DNA of 64,000 bases from Cryomorphaceae bacterium (lineage in GTDB: Bacteria > Bacteroidota > Bacteroidia > Flavobacteriales_D > Sanyastnellaceae): positions 20,920 to 84,919 of the forward strand of contig WGNM01000011.1 of assembly GCA_016124575.1 (NCBI GenBank). Direction: 5' to 3'. Made by a program: the position numbers and the translations under genes. Below are positions 43,106 to 52,402 of this stretch, piece by piece. Each line of letters begins with the position of its first letter. Positions within the stretch are counted from its first letter, which is position 1. The notes beneath the pieces are model-generated. The model did not search any database. It had not been told where the DNA came from and saw only the letters and a program-made list of their open reading frames with translations.

Positions 43106-44508
43106 AAACCAAGTTGACCTTAAGTCTGCTGCTAAGCCTGTTCTTTAGTTCGGGCCTCCTAGCACAAACTACTATGTCGCTGGCTGAAGCACAAAAATAC
43201 GCCGTCGAACACGCTTTTGCCGTGAAAAACGCCCGTCTGGATGCTGCAATGGCTGAACGCGAAGTAAAAGAAACTCTCACCATCGGTCTGCCCCAAATTA
43301 GTGGGTCGCTGGAGTACAACAACTTCATCGATATACCTACACAGGTGGCTCAGGGCGATGTTTTCGGCTTCCCTACCTACCTTACCGAGTTCCTCGGCGG
43401 TGTTTCTCAAGAAACGGGTGTTGCACTAAACGCTCCTGAAACCGACCCAAATGCAATAAGTGAGTTTCAATTTGGTGCTGATCAAACAGCAACTGCTGGA
43501 CTTTCTGCCTCTCAATTGCTTTTTGATGGGTCGTATTTTGTTGGGGTGCAAGCTTCAAAAGCATACGCGGCGGCCATGCAAGAGAGTATATCACGCTCTG
43601 AATCGTCAACCAAGGCTGCTGTGGCGCAAGCCTACCACGGTGTGCTCATTGCCCGAGAAAACGTGCGCGTTCTAACGAAGAGTGTCGAAGTCCTTCGCCG
43701 CAGTGTGATCGAAACTGAGGCGATGTACAATGAGGGTTTCATGGAAGAAATGGATGTCGACCAGCTCACTTTGAGCTTGCGCGATTTGGAATCCCGCATC
43801 CAATACGCCTCACAACAGGCGAGCTTGGCGATGTCGATGCTGAAATTTCAAATCGGTCTGCCTCTCAACGCTGACCTGGAACTGTCTGACTCTGTCGAAT
43901 CGCTTGCCGATGTCACCGTTGGCTCTTCCCTGTTGTCGATGCCTTTCAACCTGCAGCAGAATTACGACTTCCGTGTGCAAAGCAAATACGTCGACCTGGC
44001 CGAGCTGGGGGTGAAAAACCAAAAAGCCAAAGCGCTGCCTTCCATTGGTGCTTTCTACTCTTATCAGCGCAATGCACAACGTTTTGGATTTGATTTTTTC
44101 GACTTCAACAAGAAGTGGTATCCAACGCAGTTGTGGGGTGTGCAAATGACGATTCCAATTTTCGGAAGCACGATGGGGTATCAACGTATTCAAAAAGCGA
44201 AAATCGACCTAGAAAGGGCCGAAGCTGCCTTGGAACAGATTGCCACAGGTGCTGAACTGGAGTACGCAGCAGCAAAGCTGGAATACGAAAATGCTTCGCG
44301 CCAACGCGAACTTCAAAGCCAAAGCCTTGCGCTAGCAGAAAAAATCTTCAATAAAACGCAGATTAAATACAATGAGGGTCTGGCGTCAAGCTTCGAACTT
44401 TCACAAACCCAAAATCAATTGCTCCTTTCTCAAGGCAATTATATCAACTCTACGCTTCAATTGTTAAACGCTGGTGCCCGTCTGAAACAGGCGTTGAGCA
44501 ATTATTAA
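43102..44508 (+). CDS. TolC family outer-membrane efflux protein
   Basis: A 468-residue outer-membrane channel that completes a tripartite pump. Signal peptide MKTKLTLSLLLSLFFSSGLLAQ. The sequence is two repeated helical hairpins of the TolC fold, each with long coiled-coil helices, for example MSLAEAQKYAVEHAFAVKNA in the first half and SFELSQTQNQLLLSQGNYIN near the end. The length fits. It overlaps tetR by 4 bp and is followed at 28 bp by the adaptor gene. Confidence 0.93.
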   Translation: MKTKLTLSLLLSLFFSSGLLAQTTMSLAEAQKYAVEHAFAVKNARLDAAMAEREVKETLTIGLPQISGSLEYNNFIDIPTQVAQGDVFGFPTYLTEFLGGVSQETGVALNAPETDPNAISEFQFGADQTATAGLSASQLLFDGSYFVGVQASKAYAAAMQESISRSESSTKAAVAQAYHGVLIARENVRVLTKSVEVLRRSVIETEAMYNEGFMEEMDVDQLTLSLRDLESRIQYASQQASLAMSMLKFQIGLPLNADLELSDSVESLADVTVGSSLLSMPFNLQQNYDFRVQSKYVDLAELGVKNQKAKALPSIGAFYSYQRNAQRFGFDFFDFNKKWYPTQLWGVQMTIPIFGSTMGYQRIQKAKIDLERAEAALEQIATGAELEYAAAKLEYENASRQRELQSQSLALAEKIFNKTQIKYNEGLASSFELSQTQNQLLLSQGNYINSTLQLLNAGARLKQALSNY

Positions 44509-44535
44509 TAGACTTCCAAAAACACTTCATATACC

Positions 44536-45687
44536 ATGAAAAACATCATTATACCTTTTGCGGCTTCTATCTTTCTGCTTGCTTGCGCTGCGCCAGAAAC
44601 AAATGAATCGCTTATTCAGTTGCAAGAGCGTCGAGACTCTTTAAAAACGGTGATGGCGAATGCTAGCTCTGAGCTTCTTGAAATTGAAGAAGAAATAGCT
44701 CGCCTCGATGTGAATTTTAGTCTGCTTCAAGTCACCAGTTTTGTGGCTACTAGCTCAAATTTCGAACACTACTTCACGGTTCAAGGGAACATTGAAACCG
44801 ATCGAAATGCGCAAGTGTACCCTGAAACTCAAGGGATCGTTTTGAACATTCTGGTGAGTGAGGGACAAGCGGTTCAAAAGGGTCAAACGCTTATGACGCT
44901 TGATACCGATATCGTTCAGAAAAACATTGCTGAGGTTGAAACTCAATACGCTCTCGCGAAAGATGTCTTCGAACGCCAAGAGCGTTTGTGGAAGCAAAAC
45001 ATCGGTTCCGAAGTGCAGTTCCTGGAGGCAAAAACCAACAAGGAGCGCCTAGAAAAAACACTTTCTACACTGCGCAGCCAAGCATCTTGGGGAGCGGTGA
45101 AGGCGCCATTCGCTGGAATCGTCGATAAAATAACGCCTAAACTGGGCGAAATAGCTAGTCCGATGATGCCTGTTGCTCGCATCGTTAGCCTCGACAATAT
45201 GTACGTTACTGCCAATGTAAGCGAAAGCTACTTGCCTGTGGTAAAAGAAAACATGCGCACAGAGGTGGTCATTCCAGGTATCGACACAGTAAACGCTGTT
45301 GTAACACGTGTCGGTCGATTCATCAATCCTGAAAACAGATCGTTCGAAATAGGGGTAAAACTCGCTGAAACCGACAAACTACGTCCGAATATGTACTGCG
45401 CCCTGCGCATCTACGATACAGTGCTCGATAGCGTAATCACCATTCCAAACTCGTTGATTCAACAAGACACAAAAGGAAGCGAATTCGTATTTGTCCTCGA
45501 TAAATCAGCAGCAAACTACACGGTGAGAAAACAAATCATCACCACAGGGGCTTCTTCGGGAGACAACACTTTGGTAACAAGCGGTATTGTAGCGGGTGAT
45601 CAAATCATAGACAAGGGGGCTCGTCGGGTAATTGACGGACAAGAAGTCGAGGTTTTTTCGGCGCAAAGCCAAACTGCAATCAATTAA
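44536..45687 (+). CDS. RND efflux periplasmic adaptor subunit (membrane fusion lipoprotein)
   Basis: A 383-residue lipoprotein linking the inner-membrane RND pump to TolC. The signal ends at Cys17 (SIFLLACAAPETNES). Hairpin and lipoyl-like halves are visible: QGNIETDRNAQVYPETQG and VSEGQAVQKGQTLMTLD, then a coiled coil (QYALAKDVFERQERLW), the second lipoyl half (WGAVKAPFAGIVDKITPKLG), a beta-barrel domain and a C-terminal membrane-proximal domain. Gene order tolC, adaptor, permease is the usual one here. The substrate is unknown. Confidence 0.94.
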   Translation: MKNIIIPFAASIFLLACAAPETNESLIQLQERRDSLKTVMANASSELLEIEEEIARLDVNFSLLQVTSFVATSSNFEHYFTVQGNIETDRNAQVYPETQGIVLNILVSEGQAVQKGQTLMTLDTDIVQKNIAEVETQYALAKDVFERQERLWKQNIGSEVQFLEAKTNKERLEKTLSTLRSQASWGAVKAPFAGIVDKITPKLGEIASPMMPVARIVSLDNMYVTANVSESYLPVVKENMRTEVVIPGIDTVNAVVTRVGRFINPENRSFEIGVKLAETDKLRPNMYCALRIYDTVLDSVITIPNSLIQQDTKGSEFVFVLDKSAANYTVRKQIITTGASSGDNTLVTSGIVAGDQIIDKGARRVIDGQEVEVFSAQSQTAIN

Positions 45688-45719
45688 CAGGTCGCTATAA
45701 ACGATAAAGCAATAAAATC

Positions 45720-48700
45720 ATGCAAGACGTTCAAAAAGAACCTGCAGATAGCGAAAAGCTGAAAGAATTCGGCCTGTCTTCTGCCTCGATCATGAACCGG
45801 ACAACGGTTTTGGTCATCACGTTCATTATCCTTGTCGCTGGTATCTACTCGTATATCACTGTTCCTAAGGAAAGCTTCCCAGAAGTGGTTGTGCCCCAAA
45901 TCTACATCGGTACAGCATACCCCGGTAACAGTCCTACCGACATCGAAAAACTAATTACCCGTCCGCTCGAAAAAGAAATCAATGCGATCACGGGTATCGA
46001 TAAAGTTACTTCCACATCTCAGCAGGGGTATTCTGCCATCAATGTCGAATTCGACTTCTCGGTAACACCCGATGAAGCACTCAGAAAGGTGAAAGACAAG
46101 GTTGATATCGCCATGGCTGACCCTGAATTTCCAGACGATTTACCAGCAGATCCGAATGTCTTCGAAATGAATTTCTCGGAACTTATACCGGTGATGAACG
46201 TGAACCTTTCTGGTGATTACAGTCTCGACGATCTGAAAGATTTCGCTGAATTGCTCGAAGACCGCATTGAAGATCTACCTGAAATCACCAAGGTAGATAT
46301 TCGGGGAGTGATGGACAAAGAGGTTGAAATTGAAGTCGACTACCTGAAAGCCGAATCAATGGACATAAGCTTCAACGATATAGCAGGAGCGATAAGTTCT
46401 GAAAATATGACCATTTCTGGGGGTGACCTCCTGGTAGACAACTTCCGCCGCTCGATTCAAGTGGTGGGAGAATTCAATTCCATCAGCGATTTTGGGAATA
46501 TCATCGTAAAAAATGAGAAGCTAAACATTGTCTATTTGCGCGATATCGCGGATGTTAAATTCATCGAAAAAGACAAAGAAAGCTATGCCCGGGAATACCT
46601 AAAACCGGTGGTCTCACTCGATATCATCAAGCGCTCAGGTGAAAACCTCATCATCGCGGCTGATAAAATCAATGCCATCCTCGAAGAGGCGAAGAAAAAC
46701 GACCTTCCTGAAAATTTGATCATCTCTATCACCAGCGATCAGAGTGACCAAACCAGATCACAAGTCGATGAGCTGCAAAACAGCATCATCTTCGGTGTTA
46801 TTCTGGTTGTCGGTGTTTTGCTATTCTTCCTCGGATTGCGCAACGCTTTATTCGTAGGTATCGCCATTCCACTATCGATGTTTACTTCGTTTATGATTCT
46901 CTATTCAATGGGGATCACGTTCAACATCATGGTGCTTTTCTCATTGGTTCTAGCTCTCGGAATGCTGGTAGACAACGGAATTGTGGTCATCGAAAACATA
47001 TATCGACTCATGGAAGAAAAAGGCATGAATGCCATTGAAGCGTCGAAATATGGTGTTGGTGAAGTTGCATGGCCCATCATCGCTTCTACTGCCACAACGT
47101 TGGCGGCCTTTATACCACTCATGATTTGGCCCGGTTTGATGGGCGAATTCATGAAGTACCTGCCCATCACGCTAATCATCGTTTTGAGTTCTTCACTTTT
47201 TGTCGCATTGGTCATCAATCCGGTGTTTACAGCAATGTTTATGAAGCTCGGACAAGAGCGGGGTGACAACAAGCGGACAAATACAATTGGCGGTGTTCTC
47301 ATTGGTGTAGGATTGTTGTTTGTATTGTTATCGATTGGTTCTGAGCCAGGTGGGGCGCGTGTTTTCGGTAATATCCTGCTCATCTCGGGGTTGATCACCT
47401 TGCTCAACCACTATGTCTTGACACCTGCCTCTATCAAGTTTCAAAACAACACCCTCCCACGCCTCGAGAATTTTTACGAGCGCTTTTTAATCATGGCCCT
47501 GCGCGGAAGCAACCCGTGGAAGTTCTTTTTTGGAACAACCGGACTGTTCGTTGTTGCCATCATTCTCATGGGACTGTTCACGCCGAAGGTGGAGTTTTTC
47601 CCAGCAAATGAGCCGCAATACCTCAACATCTTCATAGAAAAACCAATTGGTACCGATATCGAATCCACCAACAAAGTGGCTGAAGAAATTGAACAAAGGG
47701 TCATCAAGGTCATCAGTGGCGATCAATTCAAAACTCCAAACCCGATCACTGGAGAAATGGAAAGTTTCCTGGTGAACTCTGTCATCGGACAGGTTGGAGC
47801 GGGTACCAGCGATCCGAATGAAGGTCCTCAATTGGGTAACACCCCCAACAAAGCACGTATTACTGTTTCTTTCGTGAAGTTTCAAGACCGTAAGGGTTTC
47901 AGCACCAACGACGTGCTCAATGCCGTGCGTGATGAACTAAAAAATTATCCGGAAGCAGAAATCAAGGTGACAAAAAATGAAAGCGGTCCGCCTCAAGGCC
48001 CGCCCATCAACATCGAAGTAAAATCAGAAGATTACGACACCTTGATGCACTATGCGCTTGAAATCAAGCGGTTTATCGACGATCGTCGCATAGCAGGTAT
48101 TGAAGAGCTAAAGCTTGATGTAAATAAAAACAAGCCAGAAATGCCCATCAACATCGACCGTGAAAAAGCGCGCCGATTCGGATTGTCGACAGCACAAGTA
48201 GGTGACGCCATACGCACAGCCCTCTTCGGCCGTGAAATAAGCACTTACAAAGACGGTGAAGATGACTACCCTATCAACATCCGCTTTTCAGAAGAGTACC
48301 GCAACAATGCCGATGCGTTGATGAACCAAAAAATCACTTTCCGCGATCAAAGCACAGGAAGGATAAAGCAAGTTCCTATTTCATCGGTTGCTACGTATGA
48401 GAAGACCAATACATTTAGCGCTGTGAAGCGTAAAGACTTGGATCGTGTGATCACCATACAGTCGAACGTGCTCGAAGGCTACAACGCCAATGAAATAGTA
48501 ACTACGATCACAAAAGAACTTGGTGCTTATGAGCTGCCAGAATCTGTGAACTGGGCATTTACAGGCCAACAAGAAGAGCAACAAGAAAACTTAAATTTCT
48601 TGATCATGGCCTTACTCGTAGCGCTGTTTATGATTATTTTGATCATTGTTGCCCAGTTTAACTCGATATCGACGCCGTTTATCATTGGCTTCTCTGTATT

Positions 48701-49214
48701 CTTTAGTTTGATTGGTGTCCTTCTCGGATTGGTAATTTTCCAAATGGACTTCGTGATTTTGATGACCATGATCGGTATCATTTCACTCGCAGGGGTGGTG
48801 GTGAACAATGCCATCGTACTCATCGACTTCACCAACCTGCTGCGTGATCGCAGAAAAGCAGAACTTGGATTGGGCGATAAAGATCCATTGCCTTTCAATG
48901 AAGTTGTTGTTGCAATCATTCAAGGCGGTAAAACACGTTTACGACCGGTACTCCTCACCGCTATCACAACTGTTTTGGGATTGTTGCCACTGGCAATAGG
49001 GTTGAATATCGACTTTATTGGTTTCTTGGTCGACTACGACCCGAAAATATACATCGGTGGCGATAACAACGTTTTCTGGAAACCAATGTCGTGGGCAATC
49101 ATCTATGGATTGACCTTCGCCACCTTCCTAACCTTGGTCATTGTGCCTGTTATGTACTGGTATTTGAACAGAATGAAGTATAAGTTGTTGTATAAGCAAT
49201 CTGTTGAGGCTTAA
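45720..49214 (+). CDS. RND efflux permease (AcrB/HAE-1-type)
   Basis: A 1164-residue inner-membrane proton-driven exporter with 12 core helices and two large periplasmic loops. Motifs include TYPGNSPTDIEKLITRPLEK-like start (AYPGNSPTDIEKLITRPLEK), the helix-4 motif GMLVDNGIVVIENIYR and the helix-10 segment SLAGVVVNNAIVLIDF. In AcrB the proton relay uses two Asp in helix 4 and a Lys in helix 10; here the first Asp is kept, the second is Asn and the Lys is Asn, so the relay differs. An insertion near residues 515-580 adds two extra hydrophobic segments, explaining the length. The operon ends at the terminator 49265-49294. Confidence 0.93.
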   Translation: MQDVQKEPADSEKLKEFGLSSASIMNRTTVLVITFIILVAGIYSYITVPKESFPEVVVPQIYIGTAYPGNSPTDIEKLITRPLEKEINAITGIDKVTSTSQQGYSAINVEFDFSVTPDEALRKVKDKVDIAMADPEFPDDLPADPNVFEMNFSELIPVMNVNLSGDYSLDDLKDFAELLEDRIEDLPEITKVDIRGVMDKEVEIEVDYLKAESMDISFNDIAGAISSENMTISGGDLLVDNFRRSIQVVGEFNSISDFGNIIVKNEKLNIVYLRDIADVKFIEKDKESYAREYLKPVVSLDIIKRSGENLIIAADKINAILEEAKKNDLPENLIISITSDQSDQTRSQVDELQNSIIFGVILVVGVLLFFLGLRNALFVGIAIPLSMFTSFMILYSMGITFNIMVLFSLVLALGMLVDNGIVVIENIYRLMEEKGMNAIEASKYGVGEVAWPIIASTATTLAAFIPLMIWPGLMGEFMKYLPITLIIVLSSSLFVALVINPVFTAMFMKLGQERGDNKRTNTIGGVLIGVGLLFVLLSIGSEPGGARVFGNILLISGLITLLNHYVLTPASIKFQNNTLPRLENFYERFLIMALRGSNPWKFFFGTTGLFVVAIILMGLFTPKVEFFPANEPQYLNIFIEKPIGTDIESTNKVAEEIEQRVIKVISGDQFKTPNPITGEMESFLVNSVIGQVGAGTSDPNEGPQLGNTPNKARITVSFVKFQDRKGFSTNDVLNAVRDELKNYPEAEIKVTKNESGPPQGPPINIEVKSEDYDTLMHYALEIKRFIDDRRIAGIEELKLDVNKNKPEMPINIDREKARRFGLSTAQVGDAIRTALFGREISTYKDGEDDYPINIRFSEEYRNNADALMNQKITFRDQSTGRIKQVPISSVATYEKTNTFSAVKRKDLDRVITIQSNVLEGYNANEIVTTITKELGAYELPESVNWAFTGQQEEQQENLNFLIMALLVALFMIILIIVAQFNSISTPFIIGFSVFFSLIGVLLGLVIFQMDFVILMTMIGIISLAGVVVNNAIVLIDFTNLLRDRRKAELGLGDKDPLPFNEVVVAIIQGGKTRLRPVLLTAITTVLGLLPLAIGLNIDFIGFLVDYDPKIYIGGDNNVFWKPMSWAIIYGLTFATFLTLVIVPVMYWYLNRMKYKLLYKQSVEA

Positions 49215-49264
49215 TACGCTTTAAAAGATCAAACTGTGCTTTGCATGGTTAAAGGTTGGTCAAA

Positions 49265-49294
49265 AAAAGAGGTTGTCTTTCGACAACCTCTTTT
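49265..49294 (+). terminator. Rho-independent terminator of the pump operon
   Basis: AAAAGAGGTTGTC-TTTC-GACAACCTCTTTT is a perfect 13-bp stem with a 4-nt loop, 50 bp after the RND permease stop. Confidence 0.9.
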
Positions 49295-49555
49295 GCTTTT
49301 CGTCATACCCATCCGCATAGAGAGTAGTTCATAGTGCACATGATTGACGGGATGGATTGCTCCCAAGCTATCTTTTGAGCAGACTAAAGCATGTTGGACT
49401 CCCGGTCATTTGTCAAGCATTCACCAGGAATGTGTCCTATACCAACATTTTAACAGGGTTCGTAGTCAGGCAAACAAGTTGCCTTTCAAATGTTTAGCTG
49501 GAATCAAAGGAACAACTACAAGTTGAATTACACCACCCCTTCTTCACGGATTTTC

Positions 49556-49575
49556 ACTGCGTATATTTACGCAGT
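49556..49575. promoter_or_regulatory. 20-bp perfect palindrome ACTGCGTA-TATT-TACGCAGT
   Basis: Arms of 8 bp around a 4-bp AT spacer, 174 bp before the hypothetical gene that opens the two-component locus. Related sites follow: 49588-49605 (TACGGTATTTTACTGCGA), 49623-49636 (CCCGTAAATACACG) and 49658-49677 (TCACGTAAAAATACGCACTG). It is a good candidate for a response-regulator binding site. Confidence 0.6.
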
Positions 49576-49749
49576 AGAATGAAAAATGTACGGTATTTTA
49601 CTGCGACATTCTACCTGAGTCGCCCGTAAATACACGTGTTTTCGAGTGTTGGTGTTTTCACGTAAAAATACGCACTGAATTAGCGCTTGTTTTTGGTTGT
49701 AAATTCGTTTTCGACAAAGCATGACAAACCAGATAGCGATACTTAAACG

Positions 49750-50325
49750 ATGAATGCCAAAAATATAGTCCTCATAGTTGTAGCCTTCGCCCTTGGGTAT
49801 TTGGTGCGAATGGTGGTAAAGTCAGATAGCGCAATTGAAGCCATTGCTCCAGTGCAAACTGAAGAAAACGCTTCTCACATGGCATTTGCAATGGCCGCCC
49901 CTCCTGATACTACTTTATCTAACCTCATTCCTTGGGCCGAAGCCGATACGTTGGTGTCGCGTTTCCATCGCTCAAAATATGATCTATATGGTATGTTCCC
50001 TGAAGGCTACAGCCAATCTCAAGGAGAAAAACCACCAAAATTGCTTTCGTGGTTTGTGAATCGTGAATCATTAGAATACTGCATGCGCGACCGCGATAGC
50101 ATTACCTCCTCGGGAATACGCGTGTACCCAATTCTGAAAAAAGCAAAAGATGCTGCGAATCGTGACTATTACTACCATTCTTTGGTAATAGTAGGAACCA
50201 AAGCAGATGAAAAAGATAGTATCACAGTTCACAACAATATTAAAGATATTTACGCGGCAGACCATATGATGCCCTGCCCAACAGCATGCTTAAACGATAT
50301 AACCTCCGCTCTCGGAGAAAATTAA
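49750..50325 (+). CDS. Membrane-anchored or exported hypothetical protein
   Basis: A 191-residue protein, not recognised. One N-terminal hydrophobic segment (IVLIVVAFALGYLVRMVV) is an anchor or uncleaved signal. The rest is soluble (LVSRFHRSKYDLYGMFPEGY, YYYHSLVIVGTKADEKD) and ends near MMPCPTACLNDITS, with two cysteines three residues apart. It directly precedes the 7TM-like, kinase and regulator genes with 25 bp between, so it is likely part of the same signalling unit, perhaps on the periplasmic side. Function is unknown. Confidence 0.7.
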   Translation: MNAKNIVLIVVAFALGYLVRMVVKSDSAIEAIAPVQTEENASHMAFAMAAPPDTTLSNLIPWAEADTLVSRFHRSKYDLYGMFPEGYSQSQGEKPPKLLSWFVNRESLEYCMRDRDSITSSGIRVYPILKKAKDAANRDYYYHSLVIVGTKADEKDSITVHNNIKDIYAADHMMPCPTACLNDITSALGEN

Positions 50326-50350
50326 TAACGGTTAAACTACCCGGATTGCA

Positions 50351-50998
50351 GTGAGTAGTTTCTTTGTCCTATACCTCGCTGTACTTGGCTCGGTAGCTTG
50401 CATTGGTTTTTGGAACTATGCAAAGCTGTCCGGGCCATTCCGTGTGATTGTATGGCTAATTGTTTATACATTGATTAGCGAGTCTCTATCAAGGCTCACC
50501 GTTACAAAACCATACACCTTTTACTTATACAGCGCGTACTCCTTTGCTTCCATTGTCGCATATCTAATTGCAATAGCACAAATGATCGAGTCTAGAATCA
50601 GACGTTTAATTGTATTTGCGTTTTTATTCTTATTGATCACTACAAGCGTCTATTTTCTGAAAAATCCTCCAGATCCATCCAATTTTCCATCAAACTACAT
50701 CCTCGCTTCAACACCTATTAAAGTAATAGCTATTTTAATATATTTCTTCGACTTACTTCATAGGGAAGCTAATGTTGACTTGAAAAAATCCCCTTCATTT
50801 CTATTTACATCAACTTTACTAGTTTACTCTTGTATTTCATTTACCCATCTTTCACTTTTCTCCTATTTCATTGACGGCAGTATATCCCCTTGGGTAAGTA
50901 TTTGGGTGCATAGCATCGCCACATTTTTGTACTACTCCTTTTTAGGCTATATCTTCGTCCTCGATAGTAAAAGAGGAAAAGTACAATGTTCGACTTAA
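50351..50998 (+). CDS. Integral membrane protein with about seven helices
   Basis: A 215-residue protein composed almost entirely of membrane helices, not recognised as a known family. About seven hydrophobic stretches are visible, for example VLYLAVLGSVACIGF, FRVIVWLIVYTLIS, ASIVAYLIAIAQMI, LIVFAFLFLLITTSVYF and IATFLYYSFLGYIFVLD. The start is GTG 50351 (no ATG fits). Its end overlaps the histidine kinase gene by 13 bp. The kinase itself has one helix, so this protein may supply its sensory membrane part. Confidence 0.75.
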   Translation: MSSFFVLYLAVLGSVACIGFWNYAKLSGPFRVIVWLIVYTLISESLSRLTVTKPYTFYLYSAYSFASIVAYLIAIAQMIESRIRRLIVFAFLFLLITTSVYFLKNPPDPSNFPSNYILASTPIKVIAILIYFFDLLHREANVDLKKSPSFLFTSTLLVYSCISFTHLSLFSYFIDGSISPWVSIWVHSIATFLYYSFLGYIFVLDSKRGKVQCST

Positions 50999-51762
50999 AT
51001 GGTGATGTCGGTGTAATTCTATACGGTGGATTGATCCTCTTTTCGATCCTTTCTATTTCGCTCATCATGTTCGTATATGCCTACCGCAAAAAGCAATTGG
51101 TACATGAGGCTGAGAAAGCTCTTTTGCAGAAGGAGTTCGACATGGAAATCGTAAAAAGTCATTTGGAGATTTCAGAGCAGACCTTGAAAAATGTTTCGCG
51201 GGAGATTCACGACAACCTCGGACAGCGCCTCACGCTCGTGTTTCACGGTTTGAAAGAAAACGAAGAGACAACTGAAATGAAAGGTGTTCTCAAAGAAGTA
51301 ATCAGCGAATTAAGGGATTTGAGTAGAAGTTTGCACGGAAACTACATCACCGATATGGGGCTCGATCTGGCTTTGGAAAGAGAGTGTCAGCTTGTGCAGT
51401 CGGCTTCGAAAATCGAATGTGTGTACATGCCCCCTGAGCATGCGATGAAGCTCAGTCAGGAACAAGAAATAATGCTTTTCAGGTGCACCCAAGAAATGCT
51501 CAACAATGCCGTGAAATACAGCGGCGCAACGCACATACAAGTAGCACTTTCTGTTTTGGAAACCGAAAATCAAACGCAGTTATCGGTGGACGATAACGGG
51601 TGTGGTTTCGATACCGAAAATGTTGTTGAAGGAATCGGTCTCAAAAGTTTGCGCGAACGCGTAGCCTTGCTGAAAGGAAATATTGCTGTAACTTCATCCA
51701 ACAAAGGAACCCATTTCCAAATAAACTTGAACCACGCTATACCCAATGGATACTCCAATTAA
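50986..51762 (+). CDS. Sensor histidine kinase (HisKA_3/NarX-type)
   Basis: A 258-residue inner-membrane kinase. One transmembrane helix (residues 10-32, VILYGGLILFSILSISLIMF) is followed by a short linker, a HisKA_3 dimerisation domain with the phospho-acceptor His in SREIHDNLGQRLT, and an ATPase domain with the N-box QEMLNNAVKYS and G-box DDNGCGFDTEN and GIGLKSLRERV. It overlaps the 7TM-like gene and, by 17 bp, the response regulator gene, so all three are probably translated together. The stimulus is unknown. Confidence 0.92.
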   Translation: MFDLNGDVGVILYGGLILFSILSISLIMFVYAYRKKQLVHEAEKALLQKEFDMEIVKSHLEISEQTLKNVSREIHDNLGQRLTLVFHGLKENEETTEMKGVLKEVISELRDLSRSLHGNYITDMGLDLALERECQLVQSASKIECVYMPPEHAMKLSQEQEIMLFRCTQEMLNNAVKYSGATHIQVALSVLETENQTQLSVDDNGCGFDTENVVEGIGLKSLRERVALLKGNIAVTSSNKGTHFQINLNHAIPNGYSN

Positions 51763-52390
51763 AATTGCTATTGCTGACGACCATGACCTCATGCGAAGTG
51801 GATTGGTGCGCCTCATTTCTGAAGGCACATGTGAGGTGATTATTGAAGCCAATGGCGGTGATGAACTGATTGATAAATTGAAGAAAACGAAGGTTGATGT
51901 AGTGCTTATGGACATCAATATGCCCAACAGAGATGGCATTGCAACAACAAAGTGGATTACAGAAAATAAGCCCAATTTGCGCGTCATTGCCCTCACCGCT
52001 CTCGACGACGACATCAGTGTAATTCGCATGCTGAAAGCGGGAGCTCGCGCTTACCTGCTCAAGAGTGCCTCGCAAGAAGAATTGATGCGCGCAATTCGTG
52101 AAGTGCACATTTCGGGTTATCACTTTTCAGACTTGGTATCTAGCAAGCTGGTGAAAACGCTAAGCACCGACGAGGCGCATGCTGAAATAAATGCCGGACT
52201 AAGTTTTAACGACAAAGAATTGGAGTTCATAAAGTACCTTTGTACGGAGATGACAAACAAGGAAATTGCTGATGCCATGAGCACTTCGCCCCGCACGACA
52301 GAGGGCTGGCGAAAGATGATCTGCGAGCGACTAAACGTGCGCACCCGTGTCGGCATCGTGCTGTTTGCCATGCGCAACAACCTTTCGTAA
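51746..52390 (+). CDS. LuxR/NarL-family response regulator
   Basis: A 214-residue two-domain regulator. The receiver has the acidic patch (IAIADDHDLMR), the phospho-acceptor Asp in VDVVLMDINMP, then a Thr (ALTALDDD) and Lys (YLLKSAS) in the switch. The C-terminal LuxR helix-turn-helix is KEIADAMSTSPRTTEGWRKM, near residues 165-190. It is the partner of the HisKA_3 kinase immediately upstream, with which it overlaps by 17 bp. The palindromes at 49556-49677 are plausible targets for autoregulation, but this is inference. Confidence 0.94.
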   Translation: MDTPIKIAIADDHDLMRSGLVRLISEGTCEVIIEANGGDELIDKLKKTKVDVVLMDINMPNRDGIATTKWITENKPNLRVIALTALDDDISVIRMLKAGARAYLLKSASQEELMRAIREVHISGYHFSDLVSSKLVKTLSTDEAHAEINAGLSFNDKELEFIKYLCTEMTNKEIADAMSTSPRTTEGWRKMICERLNVRTRVGIVLFAMRNNLS

Positions 52391-52402
52391 AATCGTTGGT
52401 GA

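Larger units (their letters stand above)
49215..49749. other. 535-bp non-genic stretch with terminator and palindrome cluster
   Basis: The first 80 bp hold the pump terminator. 49300-49550 shows nothing convincing; a 60-codon frame at 49344-49526 has no features. 49556-49677 contains a 20-bp perfect palindrome and similar degenerate sites in front of the two-component locus. Confidence 0.6.

Noticed and set aside
49344..49526. 60-codon ORF after the pump operon
   Set aside because: No promoter, no recognised motif, and unusual composition; not supported as a gene.
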